Source: Rhodocyclus gracilis
GTDB lineage: Bacteria; Pseudomonadota; Gammaproteobacteria; Burkholderiales; Rhodocyclaceae
DNA length: 64,000 bases
NCBI RefSeq assembly: GCF_009617575.1
Contig: NZ_WIXJ01000002.1
Coordinates: forward strand, 186,001 to 250,000
Direction: 5' to 3'
In this document: in pieces, positions 1-9,544 of the stretch
How positions within the stretch are numbered: the stretch's first letter is position 1
How the letters are laid out: each line of letters opens with the position of its first letter
Notes under the pieces: model-generated
Seen by the model: only the letters and a program-made list of their open reading frames with translations
Database searches by the model: none
Told to the model about the DNA's origin: nothing
Translations under genes and position numbers: made by a program

Positions 1-98
1 ATCGGCGGGCATGTCCGGGCGGGTTCTGCCTGCGAGCAGCGGGAAACATCCACTGCTGCATGTATTCATTTTCCGCACGTCTGTTATGCCTGGATCGA

Positions 99-132
99 CT
101 CGGGGCTGCATGCCCGAGACGAGCCTTTTTTT
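99..132 (+). terminator. Possible hairpin plus T-run ahead of the ABC operon
   Basis: CTCGGG (99-104) can pair with CCCGAG (113-118), and seven T follow at 126-132. The T-run is about seven bases beyond the stem, so this is a weak match to an intrinsic terminator. It could end an upstream gene outside the window or act as a leader attenuator, since the ABC gene starts at 161. The rest of bases 1-160 shows no convincing gene. Confidence 0.35.
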
Positions 133-160
133 GCACGCCACTTTATACACGGGAGGAAAT

Positions 161-931
161 ATGCGAGTTGTCGCCAGATATCTGGGCGCAGTAGCCTGTA
201 TTGCGGCGCTGGGATGCGGTACCGCCCAAGCACGCGACTGGAGCGTCATCAAGGATTCGGGAACCATCATTGCAGCAACCGAAGGGGCTTTTTACCCCTT
301 CAACTATTTTGAAGGCCCGAAGCTGACCGGGTTTGAAGTTGAAGTCGCCGAAGCCGTTGCCAAGAAGCTTGGACTGAAGCTCGAATGGCGCGTCGTCGCG
401 TTTGACGCCCAGCTCGCCGCCATCCGCCAGGACCGCTTCGACTTCGCCATCGCTTCGCACGGCTACACCGCCGAACGTGCCAAGTCGGTCGATTTCGCCA
501 ACCCGCACTACTGCACCGGCGGCCAGATCGCCGCGCACAAGGACGGCCCGCTGACCGTTCAGGCGCTCAAGGGCAAGACGGTTGGCGTGCAACTGGCTAC
601 CAGCTACGCCGACAACGCCAAGAAGATCGGCGACATCGGCGAACTGAAGACCTACAAGGCAGACCCGGAAGTCTTCTCGGCCCTGAAGGCGAAAAAAATC
701 GACGCCTGGATCTCCGACAAGTGGGTGATCAAGGGAACCCTCGACAAGAACCCGGATTCCGGCATCGTCGCCGGCGAACAGGTCTTCGTCGAACGCGTCT
801 CGATGATCCTGCGCAAGAACAACAAGGAACTGATGGACCAGCTCAATCATGGCCTTGCTGAAATCATGAAGGACGGCACCTACGCGGCCCTGTCGCAGAA
901 GTACTTCAAGACCGATGCGTCCTGTCACTAA
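161..931 (+). CDS. Polar amino acid ABC transporter, periplasmic binding protein
   Basis: This 256-residue protein binds an amino acid in the periplasm and delivers it to the permease encoded next. Residues 1-24 form a signal peptide ending AQA before RDW; the Cys near residue 19 is a poor lipobox. The mature part has the type 3 solute-binding fold, with the typical GFEVEVAEAVAKKLGLKLEW stretch. The ATG at 161 is chosen because GGGAGGA lies 5-10 bases upstream and the signal peptide begins there; the frame stays open to base 11, but that extension looks non-coding. The substrate cannot be read from the sequence. The permease and ATPase genes follow directly. Confidence 0.9.
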   Translation: MRVVARYLGAVACIAALGCGTAQARDWSVIKDSGTIIAATEGAFYPFNYFEGPKLTGFEVEVAEAVAKKLGLKLEWRVVAFDAQLAAIRQDRFDFAIASHGYTAERAKSVDFANPHYCTGGQIAAHKDGPLTVQALKGKTVGVQLATSYADNAKKIGDIGELKTYKADPEVFSALKAKKIDAWISDKWVIKGTLDKNPDSGIVAGEQVFVERVSMILRKNNKELMDQLNHGLAEIMKDGTYAALSQKYFKTDASCH

Positions 932-949
932 TAGGGCGGAAATCACGGC

Positions 950-1720
950 ATGAAGTGGACCAGAAAAAACCCCGGATGGGTGATGTTTGCAGCGATGATC
1001 GGGCTGCTGCTCTTCCTCTGGGGAATGGCGATTCCGCTCGCCGCTGCGCCTGACCCCATCGGGCCGGCAGCAAAGCAGTTCGCGGAAGGCGCTCGTGTAA
1101 CCGTCTGGCTGACCCTGATATCGGGATCGGTAGGCGTTGTCTTGGGTGTGATCGCGGGCTTGGGCAAGTTGTCTGCCTTTGCTCCGCTACGCTGGCTCTG
1201 CAACTTTTACGTCTGGCTGATTCGTGGCACGCCGTTACTGTTGCAGATTCTGTTCGTCTGGTTGGCGGTGCCGCAGATATTGCCGGATTCCCTGCAAATC
1301 TCCGACTTCGCCTGTGCGGCTATTGCCCTGGCGCTCAACATCGGCGCCTACAACACCGAATGCGTCCGTGCCGGCATTCTGGCTGTCCCGCAAGGACAGG
1401 TAGAAGCCGCCCGCGCGCTCGGCCTGTCGCCGTTCCAGACCTTCATGGACATCGTCTTGCCACAAAGCATGCGCGTTGCCCTGCCGGCGTTGGCCAACAA
1501 CCTCGCTTCTCTGGTCAAGGACTCGTCGCTGGCGTACGCCATCAGCGTCGTCGAATTGACCATGGTCGGTTATCGCATCCAGGCCGAAAGCTATCAGCCG
1601 ATCCCGGTATTTCTCACGATTGCCATGATTTACCTGATTCTAACCACCGCCTTTACCACCCTGACGGCGGCGCTCGAGAACCAGCTCGATGTCGGCAGAA
1701 AGCGTCAGGAGAACAGCTGA
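950..1720 (+). CDS. Polar amino acid ABC transporter permease (HisMQ type)
   Basis: Inner-membrane permease subunit of 256 residues. An N-terminal membrane segment (about 10-32) is followed by the HisM/GlnP-type core. The family motif IRGTPLLLQI lies near residue 90, and the EAA loop that contacts the ATPase reads EAARALGLSPFQTFMDIVLP. Four further hydrophobic segments are visible. It starts 18 bases after the binding-protein stop and ends exactly where the ATPase begins, so the three form one operon. A single permease gene implies a homodimeric channel, unless a second permease lies elsewhere. Confidence 0.9.
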   Translation: MKWTRKNPGWVMFAAMIGLLLFLWGMAIPLAAAPDPIGPAAKQFAEGARVTVWLTLISGSVGVVLGVIAGLGKLSAFAPLRWLCNFYVWLIRGTPLLLQILFVWLAVPQILPDSLQISDFACAAIALALNIGAYNTECVRAGILAVPQGQVEAARALGLSPFQTFMDIVLPQSMRVALPALANNLASLVKDSSLAYAISVVELTMVGYRIQAESYQPIPVFLTIAMIYLILTTAFTTLTAALENQLDVGRKRQENS

Positions 1721-2482
1721 ATGGATACTCACCAAGCCAATCTCCGGCCTCTGATCGAAGCGCAGAAAGTCAGCAAGCATTTCGGCAGCTTTCACGCCTT
1801 GAAAGAGGTATCGGCCACGTTTTACGAGGGGCAAGTCACCGCCATCATCGGGCCGTCCGGCTCAGGGAAATCGACCTTCCTGCGCACGCTCAACCGCCTC
1901 GAAACACACGACTCGGGCAGCATCCGTGTCGACGGCATCGAGCTGAACGACGACCTGAAAAACCTCGACGCCATCCGGCGTGAAGTGGGCATGGTCTTTC
2001 AGAGCTTCAATCTGTTCTCGCACCTGACCATCTTGCGCAACGTGGCACTGGCGCCGATCCGCGTGCGCAAGACGTCGCCGGCCGAGGCAGAAGCGAAGGC
2101 CATGGCCTTGCTGGAACGTGTGGGACTGGCGGACCAGGCGCATAAATACCCGGTGCAGCTCTCCGGTGGGCAACAGCAGCGCGTTGCCATCGCCCGCGCC
2201 CTGGCCATGGACCCGAAAGTCCTGCTCTTCGACGAGCCCACCTCGGCGCTCGATCCGGAAATGGTCAACGAAGTCCTCGCCGTCATGCGCGAACTGGCGC
2301 ACACCGGCATCACCATGCTCGTCGTCACGCATGAAATGGGATTTGCGCGCGAAGTTGCCGACCGCATCATCTTCTTCGACAACGGCGTCATTCTCGAAGA
2401 CACCACGCCAGAAGCCCTGTTCACGCAGCCGGCGCACGAGCGTACCAAAGCGTTTTTGTCTCAAGTGAAGCACGGTTTTTGA
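1721..2482 (+). CDS. Polar amino acid ABC transporter ATP-binding protein (GlnQ/HisP type)
   Basis: Cytoplasmic ATPase of 253 residues that powers the amino acid importer. It has Walker [10 protein letters not shown], signature LSGGQQQR, Walker [13 protein letters not shown] and the switch His in VTHEMGFA, all in normal order for the GlnQ family. The ATG directly follows the TGA of the permease gene (1718-1720), which supports translational coupling. The length is typical. The porin gene starts 49 bases downstream, suggesting that outer- and inner-membrane steps of the same uptake are co-expressed. Confidence 0.93.
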   Translation: MDTHQANLRPLIEAQKVSKHFGSFHALKEVSATFYEGQVTAIIGPSGSGKSTFLRTLNRLETHDSGSIRVDGIELNDDLKNLDAIRREVGMVFQSFNLFSHLTILRNVALAPIRVRKTSPAEAEAKAMALLERVGLADQAHKYPVQLSGGQQQRVAIARALAMDPKVLLFDEPTSALDPEMVNEVLAVMRELAHTGITMLVVTHEMGFAREVADRIIFFDNGVILEDTTPEALFTQPAHERTKAFLSQVKHGF

Positions 2483-2531
2483 TGCACTGCCTTTCCCTGT
2501 TAGCCCAATAAAAATCACCTATCAAGGAGTA

Positions 2532-3971
2532 ATGATGAAGCGTAAGAAAATCGTCCTCGCGCTTGTCGCCGCTGGCCTCTGTGCCGGCGCACTGCCGGCG
2601 CACGCCGCCGCCGGCGACGCCGACCGCATCGCGCAGCTGGAAAAGCAACTGAAGATGTTGCAAGAGCAAGTCGAAGCGATGAAGAAATCGGCCGCCACGA
2701 GCCAGGAAGTCGCCGACCTGCGCGACCAGGTCACGGCGCAAGGCAAAGAAGCCGTCGTCGCCGGCGACATCCCGAACTCGTTCCGCATCCCGGGCTCGGA
2801 CACGTCGATCCATCTCTATGGCATTGCCGAGATGAATATGATCCGCGAGTTCAAGGGCGACAATGGCAATAACGATTACTCGACTTTTGCTCCATACATT
2901 CCACTGCGCGGTTCGACATTAGCCAGCCGCAAGGGTGAAACCTATTTAACGGGGAGAACCAGCCGCATCGGCATCGAAGGCGCTACGCCGACCCCCTACG
3001 GAGTAGCGATGGTCAAAATCGAGGGGGATTTCGCCAATGATCCTCGTACCGGCAATTCCCAACTCAATGGCAAACTTGGCAACATCCAGACCCAGCAAGG
3101 CACGAACAGCTACGACTTCCGTCTGCGTCATGCCTACCTACAGGTAGGCCCATGGTTGTTCGGTCAAACGTGGTCAACCTTCATGGACGTCGACAACACC
3201 CCGGAAACGGTGGACTTCAATGGCCCGATTGGTTCGACGTTTATTCGCCAGCCGCAAATTCGCTATACCTACGCGACGCCGCAATACGGAAATTTCAGCG
3301 CCGCTCTCGAGAACTCGGTTAGCTATGTTCTTAGATCCAGCGACTGGAGCGCATCGACCGACGGATTTTCCAAATCGCCCGACTTCATCGTGCGCTGGGA
3401 CAAACCCTACAACTGGGGCTCGATGAGTCTGCGCGCAGTCTCCCACGAACTTCGCGTTCAGGGCGCTCTTGGCGACCAATCACGCCGCGGCTACGGTCTC
3501 GCTGCCAGCGGCCAAATCAAGACCGTTGGCGATGATTTCATCAGCTGGATCGTCACGGGAGGAAACGGGATTGGCCGCTACTTTAACTACATCGAAGGTG
3601 CTGCCTATAATTCAGCAACCAACACGATTGAAATGGAAAAAGTGCTGGGTTTAGTTCTTGGCTACCAACATAAGGTAAGCGATCAGTTGCGCTTTAATTT
3701 TGTGTATGGGACGCAAAAGAGCTACAACAGCGGCTACACCGATCTCGCTATTGCAAGCGGTTATGGTGGTTCCGTGACGCAGAACGGCAGTGATCAAGGA
3801 CAATTTGGTGTCAACCGTCGGGTCAGCCAGTTGCATATCGGTGGAATCTACAATCCAGTCAAAGTTGTCGATATTGGTCTCGAGTATATTTACGGAAAAC
3901 GCGAAACCTTGCTGGGCGAAAAGGGCGACATGTCTCGCGTGAACTTTCTTGCCCGCTACAACTTCAACTGA
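2532..3971 (+). CDS. DcaP-like trimeric outer-membrane porin
   Basis: Outer-membrane beta-barrel of 479 residues. There is a signal peptide (about 1-25, ending AHA) and a short coiled coil at 30-55 (RIAQLEKQLKMLQEQVEAMK) as in DcaP porins. The barrel then opens with a strand beginning IHLYGIAEMN and ends in an aromatic-rich C-terminal strand, FLARYNFN. AAGGAG lies at 2524-2529. DcaP porins pass organic acids and similar small solutes; the substrate here is probably the ligand of the ABC transporter just upstream. The first ~300 bases are strongly GC-rich, whereas the barrel part uses many T-ending codons, which may reflect fast evolution or recombination of surface loops. A strong terminator follows at 4046. 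Confidence 0.85.
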   Translation: MMKRKKIVLALVAAGLCAGALPAHAAAGDADRIAQLEKQLKMLQEQVEAMKKSAATSQEVADLRDQVTAQGKEAVVAGDIPNSFRIPGSDTSIHLYGIAEMNMIREFKGDNGNNDYSTFAPYIPLRGSTLASRKGETYLTGRTSRIGIEGATPTPYGVAMVKIEGDFANDPRTGNSQLNGKLGNIQTQQGTNSYDFRLRHAYLQVGPWLFGQTWSTFMDVDNTPETVDFNGPIGSTFIRQPQIRYTYATPQYGNFSAALENSVSYVLRSSDWSASTDGFSKSPDFIVRWDKPYNWGSMSLRAVSHELRVQGALGDQSRRGYGLAASGQIKTVGDDFISWIVTGGNGIGRYFNYIEGAAYNSATNTIEMEKVLGLVLGYQHKVSDQLRFNFVYGTQKSYNSGYTDLAIASGYGGSVTQNGSDQGQFGVNRRVSQLHIGGIYNPVKVVDIGLEYIYGKRETLLGEKGDMSRVNFLARYNFN

Positions 3972-4045
3972 GGCACCCTCCGGCGGCGGCGCGTTTTGGC
4001 CGCTGCCGAGCACCGACGGGGCGCTTGCCGCGCTTTCGTCAGTTC

Positions 4046-4076
4046 AAACCGCCCCTTTCGGGGCGGTTTCTTTCTT
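4046..4076 (+). terminator. Rho-independent terminator after the porin gene
   Basis: AAACCGCCCC (4046-4055) and GGGGCGGTTT (4060-4069) form a perfect 10-bp stem with a TTTC loop, followed by CTTTCTT. It closes the ABC transporter-porin unit and lies just before the MarC gene. Confidence 0.9.
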
Positions 4077-4105
4077 CGGGCGGACGCCCGCCTGAGGAGA
4101 ACCGA

Positions 4106-4717
4106 ATGGGCCACGACTTTTTTTCCTCCGTATTCCTGCTCCTGCTGCTGCTCGACCCGCTCGGTAACGTGCCGGTATTCCTGTCGCTGCTCAAGGATCT
4201 GCCACCGGCGCGGCGGCGGCACGTCGTGCTGCGCGAATGCGCGGTCGCGGGCGTTGTATTGATCGTTTTCGTTTTCGTCGGCGACGTTCTGCTGAAGGTG
4301 ATGCACCTCTCCGAACCGGCGCTGGAAATCTCGGGCGGCATCATCCTCTTCCTGATCGCCATGGGCATGGTCTTTCCGCGACCACCGGTGATCGATACGG
4401 ATGCGCCGCCCAATGGCGAGCCATTCATCGTACCGCTGGCGATTCCGATGATCGCCGGTCCGGCCGCGCTGGCAACCGTGCTGCTGGCCTCGCGGCAAGC
4501 GGAACAGCCATGGCTGCTGGTCGCCGCCATCGTGGTCGCCATCGCCATCAGCACGCTCGTTCTGCTGGCCGCCGGCTGGCTTTCCCGCATGTTTGGCAAA
4601 TCCGGGCTGCAAGCCATGGAGCGGCTGATGGGCTTGGTATTGACGGCCATGTCGGTGCAGATGCTGATTTCCGGCATCCGCATTGCCTTCAATCTGGCGC
4701 CCGCGACGATGCCGTAA
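4106..4717 (+). CDS. MarC/YhgN-family inner-membrane protein
   Basis: Integral membrane protein of 203 residues with about six hydrophobic segments. The N-terminal signature LLDPLGNVPVFLSLLK and the second conserved stretch IPLAIPMIAGPAALATVLL identify the MarC family (UPF0056). The family function is unsettled; despite the name, it is not a proven antibiotic exporter. The ATG at 4106 is preferred because TGAGGAGA lies 6-13 bases upstream and the membrane protein begins there; the longer open frame to 4025 overlaps the preceding terminator. It is a single gene between a terminator and an EamA transporter 84 bases downstream. Confidence 0.85.
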   Translation: MGHDFFSSVFLLLLLLDPLGNVPVFLSLLKDLPPARRRHVVLRECAVAGVVLIVFVFVGDVLLKVMHLSEPALEISGGIILFLIAMGMVFPRPPVIDTDAPPNGEPFIVPLAIPMIAGPAALATVLLASRQAEQPWLLVAAIVVAIAISTLVLLAAGWLSRMFGKSGLQAMERLMGLVLTAMSVQMLISGIRIAFNLAPATMP

Positions 4718-4801
4718 CGGCCACCTCCCGACGTGGCTGCCCTTTCCCTCGAATTCCCGGCGGAACGTGTGCGCCGGGCCACCTTTTTGTCTGCCTGATC
4801 A

Positions 4802-5710
4802 ATGAGTCGAACCCTTGCCAATTGTCTGATGCTGCTTGCCGCCCTCATCTGGGGAACGACCTTTGTCGCCCAGCAACTCGGTATGCAGGACGTCGGCCCA
4901 CTGACCTACACGGGGATTCGCTTTCTCATCGGAGCAGTGTTCATATCGCCGCTGGCACTGCGCGAATATGGGCGTCTGTCGGCGAGGGGGGTCGTGCTGA
5001 CGCGACGCGATTTCATCTCGTGGAGCGTGCTGGGCGGCCTGCTTTTCTCGGGAGCAATACTGCAACAGGTCGGCATGCTGACGACCACCGTCACCAACGC
5101 CGGCTTTCTGACGGCGATCTATGTTCCGCTCGTGCCCGTACTCGCCTGGCTGGTGCACGGGCAACGACCGCACCGCTCCACCTGGCCCGCCGCCTTCGGC
5201 TGTCTTGCCGGTACCTATTTGCTCAGCGGCGGGCATTTCGACGCCATGACCGTCGGCGATTTCTGGGTGATTGCCAGCGCCTTCTTCTGGGCGGCACACG
5301 TGCTTTGGGTCGGACGGCTGGCAGCGCACAAGGGAACGCCCATTCTCGTGGCGCTGACGCAGTTCGTCGTCTGTGGCCTGCTCGCCAGCACGGCGGCGCT
5401 CGTCACCGAACCGATCTCCCTGCAAGGCGTCGAAGCCGCCATGCCGACAATCCTCTACGGCGGCCTACTTTCGGTCGGCGTCGGTTACACCTTGCAGGTG
5501 GTTGCCCAGCGCCATACCCGCGCCGCCGATGCCGCCATTCTGCTGAGTTCGGAAACACTGTTCGCCGCCATCGCCGGCGCCGTGTATCTCGGCGAAAGAC
5601 TCGATGGCATGCAGATGGCGGGCTGTGCCCTGATCTTTGCCTGCATCCTCGCCGTGCAGTTGATCCCCTTCATCGGCCAGGCACGCAACAGCGGCGAAAG
5701 CGCCCACTAG
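4802..5710 (+). CDS. EamA/DMT-superfamily transporter
   Basis: Ten-TM drug/metabolite-superfamily protein of 302 residues made of two EamA repeats. The first repeat starts LMLLAALIWGTTFVAQQL; the second starts near residue 150 (FWVIASAFFWAAHVLWVGRL) and ends in the usual SSETLFAAIAGAVYLGERL. Such proteins export amino acids or metabolites, but the substrate cannot be told from sequence. It is followed on the opposite strand by the acyl-CoA dehydrogenase gene, with that gene's terminator between the two. Confidence 0.85.
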   Translation: MSRTLANCLMLLAALIWGTTFVAQQLGMQDVGPLTYTGIRFLIGAVFISPLALREYGRLSARGVVLTRRDFISWSVLGGLLFSGAILQQVGMLTTTVTNAGFLTAIYVPLVPVLAWLVHGQRPHRSTWPAAFGCLAGTYLLSGGHFDAMTVGDFWVIASAFFWAAHVLWVGRLAAHKGTPILVALTQFVVCGLLASTAALVTEPISLQGVEAAMPTILYGGLLSVGVGYTLQVVAQRHTRAADAAILLSSETLFAAIAGAVYLGERLDGMQMAGCALIFACILAVQLIPFIGQARNSGESAH

Positions 5711-5767
5711 GAAGCTTTTTCGCCCGAGATCGTCCGATCATCGACTCGCCCCACCCACCGGCTGCAC

Positions 5768-5806
5768 AAAAAACGGCGGGTGGCAGCCTGCGCCACCACC
5801 CGCCGT
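5768..5806 (-). terminator. Terminator of the acyl-CoA dehydrogenase gene
   Basis: ACGGCGGGTGG (5773-5783) pairs perfectly with CCACCCGCCGT (5796-5806). Reading the minus strand, the stem is followed by six T (A-run at 5768-5773), a standard intrinsic terminator for the gene ending at 5823. Confidence 0.88.
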
Positions 5807-5822
5807 CGCTGGCCGAAAGTGC

Positions 5823-7640
5823 TTAGAAGCGATCCTCGTCCAGCGCCATGACTCCCGGCGCACCGAAAGTGATGCAATCGGCCAGTCCGTCCGCTTGCGA
5901 CAGGATATGGTCGGCGAAGAAACGCGCAGTGACGATCTTGTCCTGATAGAACGGATCGGTATCGCCCGCATCGATCTTCGCCTGCGCAATCAGTGCGGCC
6001 CGCGCCATCTGCCAGCCCCCGGCGACGATCCCCAAGAGCATCAGGAAAGGCGTGGCGCCCGCCGAAGCAGCGCGCACGTCGACGCCGTAGGTATCGACGA
6101 TCCAGCGCCCGGCCTCGGCAAGGGCTTCGACGCCCGCCGCAAAGCGACGATGAATCGCCGCGAAATGCTCGCCACTCGCCTGCCCCAGATCGGCGTCGAG
6201 GGCGCGCATCTCTTCGATCAGCGCATTGAGCGTGGCGCCACCCTCGCGGGCCATCTTGCGGCCGATCAGGTCATTCGCCTGAATACCGGTCGTTCCTTCG
6301 TAGATCGCCGAAATGCGGGCATCGCGCAGGTATTGCGCCGCCCCCGTTTCCTCGATGAAGCCCATGCCGCCGTGCACCTGGATGCCGGTCGAGGCGACCT
6401 GAATGCCGACCTCGGTGCTCCAGCCCTTGACCACCGGAATCATCAGATCGACGAAGGCCTGATTGCGGCGGCGCGTCGCCGTATCCGGGTGGCGCGTCGC
6501 CACATCGTGCGCGGCGCCGACCACATAGGCCAGCGCGCGCGTCGCCTCGGCATGGGCGCGCATGCTCATCAGCATGCGACGCACATCCGGGTGGCGAATG
6601 ATCGGCACACGCGGCCCGCCACGCACGCCCGTTTCGACGCACTGAATGCGGTCACGGGCATAATCGCGGGCACGCTGGTAGGCACGCTCGCAGGCAGCAA
6701 CGCCTTCGAGACCAACGCCAAAGCGCGCTGCGTTCATCATGATGAACATGTATTCGAGGCCACGATTCTCTTCACCGACCAGATAACCGACGGCCCCACC
6801 GTGATCACCGAAAGCCATCACCGCCGTCGGGCTGGCGTGGATGCCGAGCTTGTGTTCGATCGACACGCACCAGGCATCGTTGCGCGCGCCAAGGCTGCCG
6901 TCGGCGTTCACGAGGAACTTCGGCACGACAAACATCGAAATCCCTTTGACGCCCTCGGGCGCCGTCGGCGTACGCGCCAGCACCAGATGGACGATATTCT
7001 CGGCCATGTCGTGGTCGCCGTAAGTGATGAAAATCTTCTGGCCGAAGATCCGGAAGCTGCCGTCGGCCTGCGGCTCGGCGCGCGAGCGGATCGCCGACAG
7101 ATCGGAGCCAGCCTGCGGCTCCGTGAGATTCATCGTGCCGGTCCAGACGCCGCTGGTCATCTTCTCGAGAAAGGTTTTCTTGAGCGTGTCCGAGCCGCAC
7201 AAGGAGAGCGCCTCCGCCGCGCCCCCCGTGAGCAGCGGACAGAGCGAAAAGGCGTGATTGGCCGACTTCCACATCTCCGTGACCGCCGCGCCGACGAGCT
7301 TCGGTAGCCCCTGCCCTCCCCACTCCGGGTCCGACTGCAAGGCGGTCCAGCCGCTTTCGGCAAAGAGCGCGTAAGCCTCCTTGAAACCGGCAGGCATCGT
7401 CACCCCCGGCCCATCGCCGTTCGCTGACCCGTTTGCCGACCATTTCGCCCCCTCGCGATCACCGGGGATGTTCAGCGGCGAGAGCACCCCTTCGGCAAAC
7501 TTCGCGGCCTCGTCGAGGACGGCATCAACCAGATCGACGGTGGCGTCCTCGTACCCCGGCAGTTGTGCAACCTGATCGAGACCGGCAAGTTCTTTAAGCA
7601 CGAACTGGATGTCACGCAGCGGGGCAACGTATTCACTCAT
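5823..7640 (-). CDS. Acyl-CoA dehydrogenase, DmdC-like long form
   Basis: FAD enzyme of 605 residues that oxidises an acyl-CoA to the 2-enoyl-CoA and passes electrons to ETF. It has the N-terminal extension of this subgroup, the flavin-binding stretch TGTMNLTEPQAGSDLSAIR, and the catalytic-base region ISAIYEGTTGIQ preceded by GGMGFIEETGAAQYLRD. The C-terminal ~130 residues form the extra domain found in 3-methylmercaptopropionyl-CoA dehydrogenase relatives. The family is broad, so DMSP metabolism should not be assumed; medium- or long-chain acyl-CoA is equally likely. AGGAGA lies just upstream of the ATG. The gene is downstream of etfBA on the same strand, separated by a terminator. Confidence 0.9.
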   Translation of the reverse strand: MSEYVAPLRDIQFVLKELAGLDQVAQLPGYEDATVDLVDAVLDEAAKFAEGVLSPLNIPGDREGAKWSANGSANGDGPGVTMPAGFKEAYALFAESGWTALQSDPEWGGQGLPKLVGAAVTEMWKSANHAFSLCPLLTGGAAEALSLCGSDTLKKTFLEKMTSGVWTGTMNLTEPQAGSDLSAIRSRAEPQADGSFRIFGQKIFITYGDHDMAENIVHLVLARTPTAPEGVKGISMFVVPKFLVNADGSLGARNDAWCVSIEHKLGIHASPTAVMAFGDHGGAVGYLVGEENRGLEYMFIMMNAARFGVGLEGVAACERAYQRARDYARDRIQCVETGVRGGPRVPIIRHPDVRRMLMSMRAHAEATRALAYVVGAAHDVATRHPDTATRRRNQAFVDLMIPVVKGWSTEVGIQVASTGIQVHGGMGFIEETGAAQYLRDARISAIYEGTTGIQANDLIGRKMAREGGATLNALIEEMRALDADLGQASGEHFAAIHRRFAAGVEALAEAGRWIVDTYGVDVRAASAGATPFLMLLGIVAGGWQMARAALIAQAKIDAGDTDPFYQDKIVTARFFADHILSQADGLADCITFGAPGVMALDEDRF

Positions 7641-7700
7641 TGCATTCTCCTTCAGCGGGGTTCAGGGCCGGGGGCCGCAGAACGGCCTCCCGACAAAGGG

Positions 7701-7762
7701 AAAAAACCAAAAAAGGGGGAGCGCGCCGGCGGAGGGAAAGCGTCTGCGCGCCTCCGCCGGCG
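7701..7762 (-). terminator. Terminator after etfA
   Basis: CGCCGGCGGAGG (7724-7735) pairs with CCTCCGCCGGCG (7751-7762), a perfect 12-bp stem with a 15-base loop. On the minus strand it is followed by a C/T-rich tract and two T-runs (7709-7714 and 7701-7706). It separates etfBA from the downstream acyl-CoA dehydrogenase gene; some read-through is likely because the T-run starts ten bases after the stem. Confidence 0.7.
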
Positions 7763-7768
7763 GAAACC

Positions 7769-8701
7769 TCAGCGCAATGCGGCGGCCAGCGCCGGTGCGA
7801 CGTCGAACAGATCACCCACCAGCCCGTAATCGGCCACCTGGAAGATGGGCGCCTCCGGATCTTTGTTGATGGCAACGATTACCTTGCTGTCCTTCATGCC
7901 GGCGAGGTGCTGGATGGCGCCCGAAATACCGACGGCCACGTACAGATCCGGGGCGACGATCTTGCCGGTCTGGCCGACCTGATAATCGTTCGGCGCATAG
8001 CCGGCATCGACAGCGGCGCGCGAGGCACCGACGGCAGCACCGAGCGCATCCGCCAAGGGTTCGAGCACGCTGTGAAAATTGTCGCTGCTACCCAGCGCAC
8101 GGCCACCAGAGACGATGACGCGCGCTGCCGTCAGTTCGGGACGCGCCGACTGCGTCAATTCGCGACCGACGAGACGGGAAAGGCCAAGATCAGGCCCCGC
8201 CGCCAAGGCTTCGACGGAAACCGGCGACGCCTCGCCAGCGGCTTCGAAGGCCGTACCGCGCACGCTGATCACCTTGACCGGATCGACCGATTGGACGGTC
8301 GCCAAGGCGTTGCCGGCGTAGATCGGACGCACGAAGGTATCGGTCGAAACAACGGCGACGATGTCGGAGATTTGTGCCACATCAAGCAGGGCAGCGACGC
8401 GCGGAAGGAAGTTCTTGCCCGCCGCCGTCGCCGGCGCCAGCACGTGGCTGTAGCCCGGCGCATTGGCAACGACGAGGGCCGCGAGGTTTTCCGCGCCGTG
8501 GTCGGCATAGTGCGCCGCGTCTACCAGGCGCACACGCGTCACGCCGGCAATGCGCGCCGCCGCCTCGGCGACGGCCGCACACGCGGAACCGGCGACCAGC
8601 ACATCAATGTCGCCGCCAATCTGGGTAGCCGCGCTAATGGCGTTACGGGTCGCCGGCTTGAGGACGGCGTTGTCGTGTTCGGCAATAACGAGAATGGGCA
8701 T
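7769..8701 (-). CDS. etfA: Electron transfer flavoprotein alpha subunit
   Basis: FAD-carrying subunit of the ETF heterodimer (310 residues), which takes electrons from acyl-CoA dehydrogenases and passes them to ETF:quinone oxidoreductase. The C-terminal FAD domain carries the ETF-alpha signature: [13 protein letters not shown], then [20 protein letters not shown] and [20 protein letters not shown]. Length is typical. Its ATG shares one base with the TGA of etfB (8701), so the two subunits are translationally coupled. The acyl-CoA dehydrogenase downstream is a likely electron donor. Confidence 0.96.
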   Translation of the reverse strand: MPILVIAEHDNAVLKPATRNAISAATQIGGDIDVLVAGSACAAVAEAAARIAGVTRVRLVDAAHYADHGAENLAALVVANAPGYSHVLAPATAAGKNFLPRVAALLDVAQISDIVAVVSTDTFVRPIYAGNALATVQSVDPVKVISVRGTAFEAAGEASPVSVEALAAGPDLGLSRLVGRELTQSARPELTAARVIVSGGRALGSSDNFHSVLEPLADALGAAVGASRAAVDAGYAPNDYQVGQTGKIVAPDLYVAVGISGAIQHLAGMKDSKVIVAINKDPEAPIFQVADYGLVGDLFDVAPALAAALR

Positions 8702-9456
8702 CAGATCACCTTCGCTTCGTTTTTCAGTTTTTCGACCAGCTCCGCCACGTCAGCCACCTTGACGCCACCACTGCGGCGAGCCGGTTCGGCCACTTTCAGC
8801 GTCTTCAAGCGCGGTGCCACGTCCACGCCAAGCGCTGCCGGCGTCGTCGTTTCGAGCGGCTTCTTCTTCGCCTTCATGATGTTCGGCAGGGTCGCGTAAC
8901 GCGGCTCGTTCAGGCGCAGGTCGGTCGTCATCACCGCAGGCAGGGCGATTTCGATGGTTTCCAACCCCCCGTCAATTTCGCGGGTCACCGCAGCGGCGGT
9001 CTTGTCGGCGTTGACGACCAGCTTCGAGGCGAAAGTCGCCTGCGGCCAGCCGAGCAGTGCGGCGAGCATCTGGCCTGTCTGGTTGGAGTCGTCATCGATG
9101 GCTTGCTTGCCGGGAATGACCAGTTGCGGCGATTCCTTCTCGCACACCGCCTTGAGCAGCTTGGCCACAGCGAGCGGCTGCAATTCGACATCGGTCTCGA
9201 TCAGGATCGCGCGGTCGGCGCCAAGCGCCAGTGCCGTGCGCAGGGTTTCCTGACTGTTAGCGAGACCGGCGGAGACCGCCACCACTTCGGTGGCGATTCC
9301 CGCTTCTTTGAGGCGCACGGCCTCTTCGATGGCGACTTCGTCAAAGGGATTCATCGACATTTTGACGTTGGCAAGATCGATGCCGGAGCCGTCGCTTTTG
9401 ACGCGCACCTTGACGTTGTAGTCGACCACTCGCTTAACGGGCACGAGAATCTTCAA
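8701..9456 (-). CDS. etfB: Electron transfer flavoprotein beta subunit
   Basis: Partner subunit (251 residues) of EtfA, with the AMP-binding Rossmann-like fold of the family. It starts [20 protein letters not shown], and the ETF-beta signature lies in the middle ([26 protein letters not shown]). The C-terminal recognition loop region is [27 protein letters not shown] lies upstream of the ATG. It is first in the etfBA unit, divergent from a TetR regulator gene 288 bases away; no clear promoter for etfB could be assigned by eye. Confidence 0.96.
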   Translation of the reverse strand: MKILVPVKRVVDYNVKVRVKSDGSGIDLANVKMSMNPFDEVAIEEAVRLKEAGIATEVVAVSAGLANSQETLRTALALGADRAILIETDVELQPLAVAKLLKAVCEKESPQLVIPGKQAIDDDSNQTGQMLAALLGWPQATFASKLVVNADKTAAAVTREIDGGLETIEIALPAVMTTDLRLNEPRYATLPNIMKAKKKPLETTTPAALGVDVAPRLKTLKVAEPARRSGGVKVADVAELVEKLKNEAKVI

Positions 9457-9544
9457 GGGTCTTTCCTTTCATGGCAGCGGAGCAAGTACTCCAGAGCGCA
9501 TTATGCGGCGAGTTCATGACAAGCGCACACGCATCGCCGACCGT

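Noticed and set aside
4237-5826. A 529-codon plus-strand frame across marC and the EamA gene
   Set aside because: Overlaps two membrane-protein genes in another frame; Arg-rich with no membrane segments.
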